64,000 nucleotides of DNA from SCRD01 sp046705285. GTDB lineage: Bacteria; Acidobacteriota; Terriglobia; UBA7540. This document shows, in pieces, positions 52,799 through 61,679 of this stretch (position 1 is the stretch's first letter; the number at the start of each line of letters is the position of its first letter). The notes beneath the pieces are model-generated. The model worked only from the letters and a program-made list of their open reading frames with translations, did no database searches and was not told the DNA's origin. The stretch lies in NCBI GenBank assembly GCA_046705285.1, contig JBJKQK010000052.1, positions 33,923 through 97,922 on the forward strand. The letters are read 5' to 3'. The position numbers and the translations under genes are program-made.

Positions 52799-53563
52799 AT
52801 GGGAATTAAGAGAATTCTTCTGACGAATGATGACGGCATTGGCGCTCCCGGACTCAAGGCGCTGGAACGGGCCTTGGGTGCGATGGGAGAGGTGACCGTT
52901 GTGGCGCCCGACAGTGAGCGGAGCGGTTCCAGCCAGGCCCTTACTTTGCATCAGCCGTTACGCGTCAAGATCCTGGACGACCATCATTACGCCGTGGGTG
53001 GAACTCCGGCTGATGCCGTCATTCTTGCCCTCTATCAATTTTTGCCGCTAAAACCGCATCTGGTCGTTTCTGGCATCAACCCGGGTGGAAATCTGGGAGA
53101 AAATCTGATTTATTCAGGGACGGTAGCCGCCGCGCAGGAAGCGGCGCTGCACGGTTTGGCATCGTTTGCCATCTCACTGGTCGCGCGGAATGCGGAAGAC
53201 TTCAGCGGGGCCGCCTCATTTGCCCTTGAACTTTCTGGCAGGATTCTCCGGGAAGGACTTCCTCCGGGAGTCGCGCTGAATGTGAATGTTCCTAATGGAG
53301 CCATTCACGGGGTGCGCCTCACGCGCCAAAGCCAAAAGATCTCGCAAAATCTCGTGTGCGAGAAGAAAGATCCCCGGGGAAGACCTTATTACTGGCTGGA
53401 TGAAACCTTGCCTCACCGCAGGGTCGAACCCGACTCCGATTACGCGGCCATCTTTGCGCACGAAATTTCAGTCACGCCGCTCGAAGTGGACCGAACGCAC
53501 CAGCCCAGCCTCAACCATCTTTCCGCATGGATGCCGGAGCTGCGACAAACAATCAAATCTTGA
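52799..53563 (+). CDS. surE: 5'/3'-nucleotidase SurE
   Basis: The product has 254 residues. ILLTNDDGIGAPGLKAL at the N-terminus holds the metal-binding Asp pair (TNDDG, residues 9-13). VVAPDSERSGSSQALT supplies the Ser, and LVVSGINPGGNLGENLIYSGTVAAA (as VSGINPGGNLG and YSGTVAAAQEA) supplies the Asn ligand. The C-terminus contains LNVNVPNG and DYAAIFAHEISVTPL. SurE dephosphorylates nucleoside monophosphates and is important in stationary phase. The start ATG 52799 is immediately before the first strand, so it is firm although the ribosome site is weak. Confidence 0.93.
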   Translation: MGIKRILLTNDDGIGAPGLKALERALGAMGEVTVVAPDSERSGSSQALTLHQPLRVKILDDHHYAVGGTPADAVILALYQFLPLKPHLVVSGINPGGNLGENLIYSGTVAAAQEAALHGLASFAISLVARNAEDFSGAASFALELSGRILREGLPPGVALNVNVPNGAIHGVRLTRQSQKISQNLVCEKKDPRGRPYYWLDETLPHRRVEPDSDYAAIFAHEISVTPLEVDRTHQPSLNHLSAWMPELRQTIKS

Positions 53564-53808
53564 CGCAACGTGACCTGATTTCCGCCGTCCCTGATCCGAT
53601 TTTACGGCCGGGCCGGACACGGGTAGACCAGGCAAAAATGGAAGTGACCAGAGAATGGCTGAATTTCTCGCGCAGGAAAGCGCTCTGCGGGGTTCGGGAC
53701 AGCCCTCACCCAAGACTGTCCCTCACCCTAATGCCCCTAGTTCGTTTCCGCCCCAAGCCGTCAGAGATGTGCACTGCAGCCATACCCGCGCATTCAGCGC
53801 TTTAAATC

Positions 53809-54147
53809 TTATGCTGCCGCAGTTGTCCCGAGAACTTCCCATAGTGAGTCTGGGATCCCTTCCTCGAAGGCCATGCCGAACCTGGCGTGGGCCTCGTCGG
53901 GCAGTCGGCGTGTCCATGTAACATGGCCACGGATTGCGTATCGAAGGTCAGGGTGAAGAATGACCCCGATTGGCTCGCCAGGAATTACTCGCTGCCCCGA
54001 ACTGAACTGCCCCCCAGTTTGAGAAAGAGCCAGCAGGATTGCCGGATGGCGAGTTTTTTCTCCCGATGTTTCAGTTAAAAGCGTCGACTTTAGTGGAAGG
54101 CGCACTTTCAAGCCCCCACCGTTGTAGTGTGCGTCCTCTTTTCGCAC
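53809..54147 (-). CDS. PilZ-domain protein
   Basis: The product has 112 residues. The start is GTG 54147 with GGAGGGG seven bases upstream, a strong site. The domain shows GEPIGVILHPDLRYAIRGHVTWTRR and HARFGMAFEEG, which match the second half of PilZ (the hydrophobic strand plus Gly-hydrophobic ending). The N-terminal RxxxR arm is not clear (VRLPLKSTLL). PilZ domains bind cyclic di-GMP and alter motility, polysaccharide or secretion functions. With the Arg arm uncertain, c-di-GMP binding is not certain. It is convergent with surE across about 245 bp. Confidence 0.6.
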   Translation of the reverse strand: MRKEDAHYNGGGLKVRLPLKSTLLTETSGEKTRHPAILLALSQTGGQFSSGQRVIPGEPIGVILHPDLRYAIRGHVTWTRRLPDEAHARFGMAFEEGIPDSLWEVLGTTAAA

Positions 54148-54381
54148 GCTGGAACCCCTCCCTCATACGATTATTTAGGACATGTTTACGATGCCTGAAA
54201 GATTTAAATCTGTCAATCCGTACTGTTAAGTAATGATTTAGCAACAAGTAAACGGAGAGCTTCCTAGGCAAGCATCATTCCACTGCGCGGGCGCCACCTG
54301 CGCTTTTGTTTTCGCTGGATTCCCTGGACTCTGTACAGGTTCGCGCGCCTGTGTTAATTTTCGAGAGAAGGGTCACATCCG

Positions 54382-55899
54382 ATGGAAGGGAAAGAGGTTC
54401 GAGTTCGATTTGCGCCAAGCCCGACGGGCTACGTTCATGTGGGTAATGCTCGGACGGCATTGTTCAACTGGCTTTTTGCCCGTCATTTCGGGGGAACTTT
54501 TGTTCTCCGCATCGAGGATACCGATGTCGAGCGCTCGGAACGGCGATACGAGGCGCAGTTGCTCGCGGATCTGCGATGGTTCGGGCTGGATTGGGATGAG
54601 GGCCCGGACCTCGGCGGCTCCTATGGCCCCTATCGCCAGTCGGAGCGCCAGGAACTTTACGGAAAACATTCTTTCCAGCTCATCCAGCAGGGACAAGCTT
54701 ACTATTGTTTCTGTTCTCCCCAGCAACTCGAAGACGAGCGTCGCGAAGCGTTGAAGGCCGGCCGCCAGCCGCAATATTCCGGGCGATGCCGCAAGATTCC
54801 GAAGGACGAAGCCGTGGCAAGAGTGGCCGCAGGGGAGCGTGCAGCAATCCGCCTGAAGATTGCGGAATGGGCCTTTGCCTGGAAGGATCTCGTGCACGGT
54901 GACACAAGCTTTTCGGGAGATGTTATCGGTGACCCCATCATCGTGCGCTCAGGGGGCGTACCTGCTTATAATTTTGCGGTGGTGGTGGACGATCATCTGA
55001 TGAACATCACTCACGTGATTCGTGGTGATGACCACATCTCCAACACGCCGCGCCAACTGGCCCTCTACCATGCTCTTGGATGGCAGCCGCCGGAGTTTGC
55101 CCACCTTTCGACGATTCTGGGAGCCGATCGCGCGCGGTTGTCCAAGCGCCACGGTGCAACTTCGCTCGATAGCTTCCGAAAAATGGGTATTCTTCCTGAG
55201 GCTCTGCGAAACTATCTGACGCTGCTGGGGTGGTCGCCAGCAGATGGGAAGACCGAGATCATGAGCACGGAAGAACTTATTCGGCAATTTTCCCTGGGCC
55301 ATGTCATTAAGAGTTCCGCCGTGTTTGACCAGGAAAAACTCAACTGGTTGAACCGGCACTACCTGAAGCAGTTGCCGCTGGCGAAGGTTGCGGAATTGAG
55401 CGTTCAATTTCTGGCGGACGCGGGTTTGCTCACGGCGCCCGTAACGGCAGCGGTGATGGAATGGCTGATATCGGTGGTCGACGCCGTCGTCAGTAAGATT
55501 GACTACCTCAGCCAGCTTCCGGACACGGTTCGTCTGGTTTTTGAGTATGACGCCCGGAAGGCGTCTGAACTTCTTGGCCTGGCCGGCCCGGATGATGACA
55601 CAGGCGCAAGTCAGGTTCTGAGGCGAGTGGCCTCCAGGATTTTTGAGGAACACAAGCTTACGTATCCCCGATTTCGGGAGATCCTCAAAGAGGTTCAAAA
55701 GGAGACGGGCAAGAAAGGCAAAGACTTGTTCCACCCTGTCCGCGTGGCTTTGACAGGAGCCGATTCCGGCCCGGAGCTTGAAAAGCTGGTCCCGATTTTC
55801 GAGAAGGGATCTGAGCTGAACCTGAATCCGCGGGTCAAGAGTGTGGCAGATCGCCTGCGCGAGTTCTCAGATACCGCCCATCTCTTTCTCTGTGGCTGA
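54382..55899 (+). CDS. gltX: Glutamyl-tRNA synthetase
   Basis: The product has 505 residues with AAGGG eight bases upstream of ATG 54382. Class I signatures: RFAPSPTGYVHVGNARTAL holds the HIGH-like HVGN (about residue 18), and LSKRHGATSLDSF near residue 252 holds the KMSKS-type loop. The catalytic core IEDTDVERSERRYE and VIRGDDHISNTPRQLALY are typical of GluRS. The C-terminal anticodon-binding domain is complete (FHPVRVALTGADSGPELEKL). It charges tRNA-Glu; whether it also charges tRNA-Gln cannot be told. It starts a same-strand set with rlmB and a VWFA-related gene. Confidence 0.95.
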   Translation: MEGKEVRVRFAPSPTGYVHVGNARTALFNWLFARHFGGTFVLRIEDTDVERSERRYEAQLLADLRWFGLDWDEGPDLGGSYGPYRQSERQELYGKHSFQLIQQGQAYYCFCSPQQLEDERREALKAGRQPQYSGRCRKIPKDEAVARVAAGERAAIRLKIAEWAFAWKDLVHGDTSFSGDVIGDPIIVRSGGVPAYNFAVVVDDHLMNITHVIRGDDHISNTPRQLALYHALGWQPPEFAHLSTILGADRARLSKRHGATSLDSFRKMGILPEALRNYLTLLGWSPADGKTEIMSTEELIRQFSLGHVIKSSAVFDQEKLNWLNRHYLKQLPLAKVAELSVQFLADAGLLTAPVTAAVMEWLISVVDAVVSKIDYLSQLPDTVRLVFEYDARKASELLGLAGPDDDTGASQVLRRVASRIFEEHKLTYPRFREILKEVQKETGKKGKDLFHPVRVALTGADSGPELEKLVPIFEKGSELNLNPRVKSVADRLREFSDTAHLFLCG

Positions 55900-55972
55900 A
55901 TTTGGAGTGGCCGGTCCAGGCGGGCGAGCGCTTCCGGGCATCCTCGGATGATTTTGTGAAGAGCGTAGCGAA

Positions 55973-56722
55973 ATGGCCAACAAGAGTCGAGGCGTTCAAT
56001 TCGAGGATATGCTGTATGGAATCAACGCCGTGAAGGAGGCGCTCGGGTCGCGGCCAATCGACCACGTTCTGGTTCGAGAGGGTTCCGTCGGCAAACGCCT
56101 GCAGGAGGTCCTGGACCATTGCCGTTCCCGGGGGATCCCTGTGCGCTTCGCGCCACGCCGGGCACTGGAACGTCTGGCGCAAACGGATTATCATCAAGAT
56201 GTGGTTGCGGTATGCTCCGCCAAGGCCTATGAAGACCTTGAAGGATTGATCCTTTGCCAGGCTCCCGCCTTGTTGCTGGTTCTCGACGGGGTCGAGGATC
56301 CCGCCAACCTGGGAGCGATTGTCCGGACGGCGGTTGGGGCGGGCGCGAACGGCGTTGTGATCGCTGAGCGGAGATCGGCAGGGCTGTCCGCCGCCGTGGC
56401 GCGCACTGCTGCTGGTGCGATTGAACATGCGAGAATCGCGCGCGTTAAGAACCTTGTCCGCGCTCTCATGGAAATCAAAGGGCAAGGGCTGTGGGTTTAC
56501 GGATTTGAAGCCAGAGCGGGAAAGTCGTACCTGGAACTGGACTTCAGGTTGCCTTGCGCGCTGGTGATGGGCGGTGAGGGCCATGGCCTGCACCGGCTGG
56601 TCCGCGAGACGTGCGATCAGCTCGCCGGGATTCCCCTGCGCGGTCAGGTGGACTCGCTGAATGTGTCGGTGGCGACCGGCATTGTTCTTTATGAAGCCTT
56701 GCGGCAGCGGCACGTGGGTTGA
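55973..56722 (+). CDS. rlmB: 23S rRNA 2'-O-methyltransferase, TrmH/RlmB family
   Basis: The product has 249 residues. An N-terminal substrate-binding domain (YGINAVKEALGSRPIDHVLV) is followed by a SPOUT catalytic domain with all three motifs: LLVLDGVEDPANLGAIVRTA (motif 1), CALVMGGEGHGLHRLV (motif 2) and IPLRGQVDSLNVSVATGIVLYEA (motif 3, in two parts). These are typical of RlmB, which methylates G2251 of 23S rRNA. Because related TrmH proteins share them, the exact target is inferred. It lies 73 bp behind gltX. Confidence 0.88.
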   Translation: MANKSRGVQFEDMLYGINAVKEALGSRPIDHVLVREGSVGKRLQEVLDHCRSRGIPVRFAPRRALERLAQTDYHQDVVAVCSAKAYEDLEGLILCQAPALLLVLDGVEDPANLGAIVRTAVGAGANGVVIAERRSAGLSAAVARTAAGAIEHARIARVKNLVRALMEIKGQGLWVYGFEARAGKSYLELDFRLPCALVMGGEGHGLHRLVRETCDQLAGIPLRGQVDSLNVSVATGIVLYEALRQRHVG

Positions 56723-56816
56723 TTTTTTCTGCTCGGAAAAGTGCGAAGAGAGGGAAAATGAGGTGTAACCTGCTCGCATCCGGGCACATCATAATTTGTA
56801 GAGCAGAGGGAGCAGT

Positions 56817-57989
56817 ATGCGCATTGGAAAATGCCATCTCTGGGGATTGAAGTCGCGCCTTGCTGCCGGGGTGGCCATCCTGATTCTAGGCGTTTCGGTC
56901 GCATTTGCTCAGGCTGGCCCTGGCAAGGTGGCGCCCGGCTCGTCTTCTGCTGACTCGCCGGATAACACCAACCAGCAGGCAGTTACTTCCACTTCTCCCA
57001 TTCGAATCCAATCGAATCTGGTCACAGCCCCCGTCACTGTCATTAACAAGGTGACGGGCGAATATGTTTATGATTTGGAGAAAAACGATTTCCAGATTTT
57101 TGACGATGGCAAGCCGCAGCGCATCACGGGCTTCACGCACGAGCCGCACAAGATCGCCGCTGTCATCTTGATTCAGGACAATGATGCCGTGGCTCCGCTT
57201 CTGAATGTGGTCAAGCCGCTCGCCCCGATGTTTTCACAACTGATGCTGGGGCCTAAGGGCGAAGCTGCGGTGATGAGTTTTGGTTCCACGATTCACGTGC
57301 TGCAGAATTTTTCCAGCGCTGAATCGAAGCTGGATAAGACTCTGCAGTCCATCACCACAGATGGAAATAAGGCCCGCCTGAATGATGCCCTCGTACAGGC
57401 GATGGACCTGCTCCAGCATCGGCCCATAAGCGAGCGCAGGATCATCATCGTTTTTGCGACTGGCTATGATTCCGGGAGCGAAACGACGAAGACCCAAGTC
57501 ATTCGCTATGCCACGGCTGCGAATGTGGAAATTTACGGTCTGGGCTTCAGTTTGACAAAATCATATCTGGCCCGCGACAAGGAACCTTTGAACGGACCCA
57601 ACGCCCCTGACAACCTCAACGTTACCGCGCCGCCTGTTCCCGGAAAGCCGAACACTCCCAGCACTCAAATGGGAACATTTGGCGTGACGGCCAATGCCAC
57701 GGGGGCGATCAAGGCTGCAGTGCGTGGCATTCCGGCGATAGTTTTCGCGAACGACCTGCAAACCTACGCCCGTTATACGGGCGGCATTTTCTATTCGCAA
57801 TGGTCTAACACCGCTCTTCAGGTTCATCTCGGCGAGATTGCTTCGGACATCCACAGCCAGTACTTGCTGGCTTACGTTCCGGACGATCTCTCGCAAAGAG
57901 GTTTCCACCAGCTCGAGGTCAAGGTTACCAGGAAAGATGTGAAAATTCGCACTCGCAAAGGGTATTTCTACGAAGGCCCGAAGCAGTAG
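56817..57989 (+). CDS. Secreted VWFA-related protein (acidobacterial type)
   Basis: The product has 390 residues with GAGGG five bases before ATG 56817. A signal peptide (LAAGVAILILGVSVAFAQ) is followed by SNLVTAPVTVINKVTGEYVYDLEKNDFQIFDDGKPQRI in pieces, the lead shared with the protein at 26886-28274. The VWA-like domain starts AAVILIQDNDAV where a metal site would read DxSxS, so metal binding is doubtful. RRIIIVFATGYDSGSETT and DIHSQYLLAYVPDD match later family segments, and a Pro/Ala linker interrupts the centre. It is exported; the function is unknown. Confidence 0.85.
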   Translation: MRIGKCHLWGLKSRLAAGVAILILGVSVAFAQAGPGKVAPGSSSADSPDNTNQQAVTSTSPIRIQSNLVTAPVTVINKVTGEYVYDLEKNDFQIFDDGKPQRITGFTHEPHKIAAVILIQDNDAVAPLLNVVKPLAPMFSQLMLGPKGEAAVMSFGSTIHVLQNFSSAESKLDKTLQSITTDGNKARLNDALVQAMDLLQHRPISERRIIIVFATGYDSGSETTKTQVIRYATAANVEIYGLGFSLTKSYLARDKEPLNGPNAPDNLNVTAPPVPGKPNTPSTQMGTFGVTANATGAIKAAVRGIPAIVFANDLQTYARYTGGIFYSQWSNTALQVHLGEIASDIHSQYLLAYVPDDLSQRGFHQLEVKVTRKDVKIRTRKGYFYEGPKQ

Positions 57990-58200
57990 CCCCCGGGCAT
58001 TGGTATTGATTCAATTCAAACCTCCCAAGTTGTGCGACCCATAAAGGCAGTGAGGGCGCTTTCAGCCAACCCGGGCCGGAATGGGGATTCTGATTTCTTT
58101 CACTTCTACTGGCGGTCAGAGGGCTGCCTCAGTCAGAACCGGAGGTCACGAGACTTCGGCCCGGGGGCTTCACATCCCGCCTTTAGAGAGCTGACGGGCT

Positions 58201-58656
58201 TCAGTCCCCGTGGCTATGTATCGTCTGGCCTGTCTTGAGGTCGATCTCTGCCATGTAGGGGCGCATGGTCTCGTTTGGAACTTTCAGAATGATGGCATGC
58301 GTCTGCTTATCCCTGGAAAAAAGCACGGTAAAAAAACCTTCATGTTTGCTGTGGGAAGAAGAAGGTTTGATCACCCAGTTCAGTTTCATCTTGCGAATCT
58401 GCTTCGCGTCAGTTCGGTGATTTTCCATCTCTGTAATGGACTTGTATGGGATCGTCACCGCAGCCCCAGCACATTGGAACACCAGGTCCTTTTCTTTAAC
58501 TTCAAGTTTTCCTTTGCATCCCTGGGGAATGGGTTCCGTGCCTGCCACATACTCAAAAAACGGCGTATGGTGCGAGCGTCCCCAGGCCGGCGGTGCAAGC
58601 AAAAGGATTGCCACCGCCAGAAACGCAGCCGCTTTCATGGACAGGGATTCTTTCAT
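58201..58656 (-). CDS. Small secreted protein of unknown function
   Basis: The product has 151 residues from ATG 58656 with GGAAGA seven bases upstream. The signal peptide (MKAAAFLAVAILLLAPPAWG) is followed by a single domain with two Cys (QGCKGKLEV, VFQCAGAAV), suggesting a disulfide, and IPYKSITEMENH plus VLFSRDKQTHAIILKVPNET. I cannot name the family, though PH-like or lipocalin-like small folds would fit this beta-rich pattern. Its last codons and stop fall inside a GGGCTTCA-containing repeat-like stretch (58163-58205). Confidence 0.65.
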   Translation of the reverse strand: MKESLSMKAAAFLAVAILLLAPPAWGRSHHTPFFEYVAGTEPIPQGCKGKLEVKEKDLVFQCAGAAVTIPYKSITEMENHRTDAKQIRKMKLNWVIKPSSSHSKHEGFFTVLFSRDKQTHAIILKVPNETMRPYMAEIDLKTGQTIHSHGD

Positions 58657-58768
58657 AAGATTCTTCCCAGTCTGGCAATTGCTTCAAGCAGCAAATTGCG
58701 TCTTAGCCGAACCGCCATGGCAGCATGCGCCAAGTTTGGAGAACCTGGCATCGTACCTCGATGCGCGC

Positions 58769-59506
58769 TTACTTCCCTGCCGCATTATCAGCTTCTGCCG
58801 GGAGTGCGCGGTAGACCGGTACCTTTACAGTAACATACCAGGGAACGGCAAGCGCTCCCCACCGCGCCGGCCGGAACTTCCAGTGCCCAAGATTTTCACG
58901 GGCCAGCTTGAGGTCCGGGACATTTGCTTCCAGGGGAGTGGCGTCCAAAACTTCTCCTCTTGAGCCGACTAACACTCTGAATCTGACGCTTGGCAAAGGT
59001 GGACCTGCTTTATGCCGGCAGACAGCTTCTGGAGGATGGATTTGCCTCGCCAGAAATGCATCAGCGTGCATCGGAAGGTGTGCCAGGAATCTATGCGGGT
59101 GCAGAAAAAACTTTAAGACCACATAGGTGCTGAATGGTGCGTCACCGCCGGAAGAATGATATGGCCGGTAAATCCACTTGCGAACAGCCCGTATCGCCGC
59201 TGCTGCAAGCAGCGGTTGGCCTTTAATCACGTGAACCACACTGACCCTGCCTCTTGGGTTCACTGTGACATGCAGTTTGACAGAACCCTGAATGTAGTTG
59301 ACCCTCGCGATTGGAGGGTAGTGTGGCCTGGTTCCTCGGATCAGAAGCTTGCTTGCTGCGTGGTTATTCAGCTCCACTACCGGGAGGGAAGCAGGGTGAC
59401 TCTTGGCGCCCGCCAGGGCCGGAGCCGCCACCAGCACGCCCAGCAGTAGAGAATAACCCGGCATCTTCAGCCAGAACGCCGGAATCAGCCTATGGATTCG
59501 ATTCAA
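58769..59506 (-). CDS. TonB-like protein with two C-terminal-type domains
   Basis: The product has 245 residues from ATG 59506; ATG 59464 is an alternative. A hydrophobic segment (MPGYSLLLGVLVAAPALAGA) is followed by a TonB C-terminal-like domain: RPHYPPIARVNYIQGSVKLHVTVNPRGRV and AAIRAVRKWIYRP. A second, more divergent copy follows (VRFRVLVGSRGEVLDATPL, ARENLGHWKFRPA). Such proteins carry energy or contact partners at the inner face of the outer membrane. No ExbB/ExbD gene is nearby. The start overlaps the acpS end by 17 bp, implying co-translation. Confidence 0.75.
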   Translation of the reverse strand: MNRIHRLIPAFWLKMPGYSLLLGVLVAAPALAGAKSHPASLPVVELNNHAASKLLIRGTRPHYPPIARVNYIQGSVKLHVTVNPRGRVSVVHVIKGQPLLAAAAIRAVRKWIYRPYHSSGGDAPFSTYVVLKFFLHPHRFLAHLPMHADAFLARQIHPPEAVCRHKAGPPLPSVRFRVLVGSRGEVLDATPLEANVPDLKLARENLGHWKFRPARWGALAVPWYVTVKVPVYRALPAEADNAAGK

Positions 59507-59873
59507 GAATCACCTGCGCCACGACATAACGATTCGCGTGGGAGATGGATATCGCCGTATGGGTTACGCCAAGCTGCTTCGCCACTTCACTGGCGCGCCC
59601 GCTCAGCAGTAGTTCGGGTTTTCCGCTGGCCTGATGTGTGACTTCCACGTCCAGCCAGCGGACGCCCCTCGCCCAGCCGGTTCCCAGCGCCTTGAATGCC
59701 GCTTCTTTGGCGGCAAAGCGAGCGGCGTAGCGTTCTGCCGGGTTCTTGAATCTTTCGCAATAAGCAATTTCAGCGGGAGTAAAGACCTTTCGCGAAAACC
59801 GCTCTCCGTGCCGCTCCAGAGCGCGCTCGATGCGCTCTGTCTCGGCAATGTCAATTCCTGTTCCGACAGTCAT
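59490..59873 (-). CDS. acpS: Holo-acyl carrier protein synthase
   Basis: The product has 127 residues. The two AcpS signatures are intact: GTGIDIAETERIERALERHG (metal-binding Asp8 in GIDI) and FAAKEAAFKALGTG (Glu near residue 57). The C-terminal AISISHANRYVVAQVI closes the fold. The enzyme transfers 4'-phosphopantetheine from CoA to acyl carrier protein. It starts at ATG 59873. The TonB-like gene begins within its last codons, and the RsbR-like gene ends 24 bp upstream on the same strand. Confidence 0.93.
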   Translation of the reverse strand: MTVGTGIDIAETERIERALERHGERFSRKVFTPAEIAYCERFKNPAERYAARFAAKEAAFKALGTGWARGVRWLDVEVTHQASGKPELLLSGRASEVAKQLGVTHTAISISHANRYVVAQVILESNP

Positions 59874-59897
59874 CCCTGTTCTTGCCGGGCGGCCAGC

Positions 59898-60380
59898 CTA
59901 ATGCCGGAGTCCACCTGTCCGTCGTACCGCTACCTCGACCGGTTCGCTCTCGCTCGCCGCTTCGTATCCCCTCGCCGTGTAATAGATCGCTTTGTCAAAA
60001 AAGCTTCCTATCAGGTGATGCAATTCCTGCTCCTGAAGAAGGTCTACAGCGGAATCCACCATGCCGGATGTCCGGATGTAATCCCGCAAATGGTATTTTC
60101 TTAAAATAAGAGCATAGATCACTTCGCATTCAGGGATTCCTTCCTCGTAGCGAGCCTCAGCCGTCCTGAAGTAAAAGGACTTGATGGCTTCTTCTGACAA
60201 TTGCGTCAGCCACCGGCCGAGGTTGTGATAGACCTCGTAAGACTGGTCGTGGAGCGCGCAATCTGAAAGATCGTGCATCGACGGTGTCTTAGAGTTTGTT
60301 TTGAGATCCTGGATTACGCCCCTTGTGAGCTCTTCAGCATGATTTTCAATCATGTGAACGAGCTTCGATGATAGCATCAT
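59898..60380 (-). CDS. RsbRD N-terminal-like helical protein
   Basis: The product has 160 residues and is all alpha-helical in pattern, without a signal peptide. MMLSSKLVHMIENHAEELTRGVIQDLKTN and ALILRKYHLRDYIRTSGMVDSA with AIYYTARGYEAA resemble the RsbRD N-terminal domain, a non-heme globin-like sensor that regulates stress signalling. No STAS domain follows, so it would be a stand-alone sensor. The ligand and partner are unknown. The gene is divergent from the laccase-domain gene. A GGACGG-like site is not obvious, so the start could be any of three nearby Met codons. Confidence 0.6.
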   Translation of the reverse strand: MMLSSKLVHMIENHAEELTRGVIQDLKTNSKTPSMHDLSDCALHDQSYEVYHNLGRWLTQLSEEAIKSFYFRTAEARYEEGIPECEVIYALILRKYHLRDYIRTSGMVDSAVDLLQEQELHHLIGSFFDKAIYYTARGYEAASESEPVEVAVRRTGGLRH

Positions 60381-60580
60381 TTTATTTCTTCACCCGTTAT
60401 GTAAAAAATTTACCCCTTTTAACGATAGCAGCCCTGACCTGCAAATTCAAACAGGCCCTCTCGACATGCGCTTCCTTGTCCGCTGGCAATACGAAACTTT
60501 TGGGCTGGCGGACAGGCGGCCTCGCATGGTTTCTCCTGGAGGCACAGGCAATCCGTGGACCGTGCTATATTCAAATCCTG

Positions 60581-61528
60581 GTGGCTGAAACCTTCAACCT
60601 CGTTTCATCTGAGGGCCTCAAGTGGGTCGAGTGCGCGTCATTCGCCGGGATTCCGTGGTTGGTTCATGCATTCGGCACTCGGCAGGGCGGGGCATTGGCT
60701 CCAATTCCCCGCGGGAAAGGTTCAGCCAGGGATAACAACAACGGACCCACGCCGGCCGTGCAAGTTGGCGGCCGCTTTCTCCAGGTGCTCGGCGCGGGGG
60801 AGTTCCACCTGGCATCCATTCGCCAGACGCATTCGACGATTATTTATTGCGTCTCGCAGCGTTCTGCTGGCCGCCCTCTCGAATATCACCTAGCGGGAAA
60901 TCCTTCCACGATGGCTCAGCATTCATCGGGCGCCATTTCGGGCGACGCTCTCCTGTCCTGCCATCCGGGAATCCTGCTGACCATCCGGGTGGCCGACTGC
61001 ATGCCGGTCTTTATTGTCGACCCCGAAAGGCACGTGATAGCCGCGGTGCACGCCGGATGGCGCGGCGCACTGAACAGGATCATTTCAAAGACCGTGGGTG
61101 AAATGCTCAGGACTTTTGATTCATCTCCAGGGAGTCTGCTGGCGGCCATAGGACCCTCGATCCGAGAGTGTTGTTACGAAGTGGGCCAGGAGGTGGTCGA
61201 CGCTTTCTGCGGGGCCTTTCCGAATGGCGAAGCCTTCTTCCACAAAGTTCCGTTAACGCCGGAGGAGTCCCGGATGGCACTGCGGTACAAGACACTTTTC
61301 GCGTTCCAGGCGCCGCCGGGGCATCGGGCCGAGGAACAGCCCAAAGTTCACCTTGATCTGGCAGCGGTGGCGCGCTACCAACTCGAGCAGGCCGGCGTTC
61401 CTCGCGATCACATTCGTTCGGCGGACTACTGCACGGCTTGCCGGACGGACCTGTTCTACTCCTATCGCAAAGAAGGAAGCCTTGCCGGGCGCACGCTGGC
61501 CGTGATCGGAATGCGACCGCTAATTTAG
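60581..61528 (+). CDS. Laccase-domain (LACC1/YfiH family) purine nucleoside phosphorylase
   Basis: The product is about 315 residues from GTG 60581. The frame is open from 60368, but conserved sequence begins at VECASFAGIPWLVHAFGTRQGG. Family motifs are SIRQTHSTII (zinc His), SGDALLSCHPGILLTIRVADCMPVFI (Cys), AAVHAGWRGALNRI (His) and the C-terminal RSADYCTACRTDLFYSYRKEG. These three ligands bind zinc. Homologues (YfiH, LACC1) cleave adenosine, inosine or methylthioadenosine by phosphate, after earlier naming as polyphenol oxidases. No obvious ribosome site precedes GTG 60581. The gene is divergent from the RsbRD-like gene. Confidence 0.88.
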   Translation: MAETFNLVSSEGLKWVECASFAGIPWLVHAFGTRQGGALAPIPRGKGSARDNNNGPTPAVQVGGRFLQVLGAGEFHLASIRQTHSTIIYCVSQRSAGRPLEYHLAGNPSTMAQHSSGAISGDALLSCHPGILLTIRVADCMPVFIVDPERHVIAAVHAGWRGALNRIISKTVGEMLRTFDSSPGSLLAAIGPSIRECCYEVGQEVVDAFCGAFPNGEAFFHKVPLTPEESRMALRYKTLFAFQAPPGHRAEEQPKVHLDLAAVARYQLEQAGVPRDHIRSADYCTACRTDLFYSYRKEGSLAGRTLAVIGMRPLI

Positions 61529-61679
61529 CAGGGGGGCATATGCGAGGATTTTCTGTGTGTGCTGTGTCTTCAACCGTCGGCCACAGAGTACACAGGAAAT
61601 CTCAGTGCCCTCTGTGCTGAGTGCTTTCCGGCCACATGGGAAACCAAGAGAAGCAGATGAAAAGATTCTTTCCCGACGA

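Noticed and set aside
51882..52930. The 19-base identity as a recombination repeat or attachment site
   Set aside because: It falls in a conserved SurE motif with matching flanking protein likeness, so a gene remnant explains it better.
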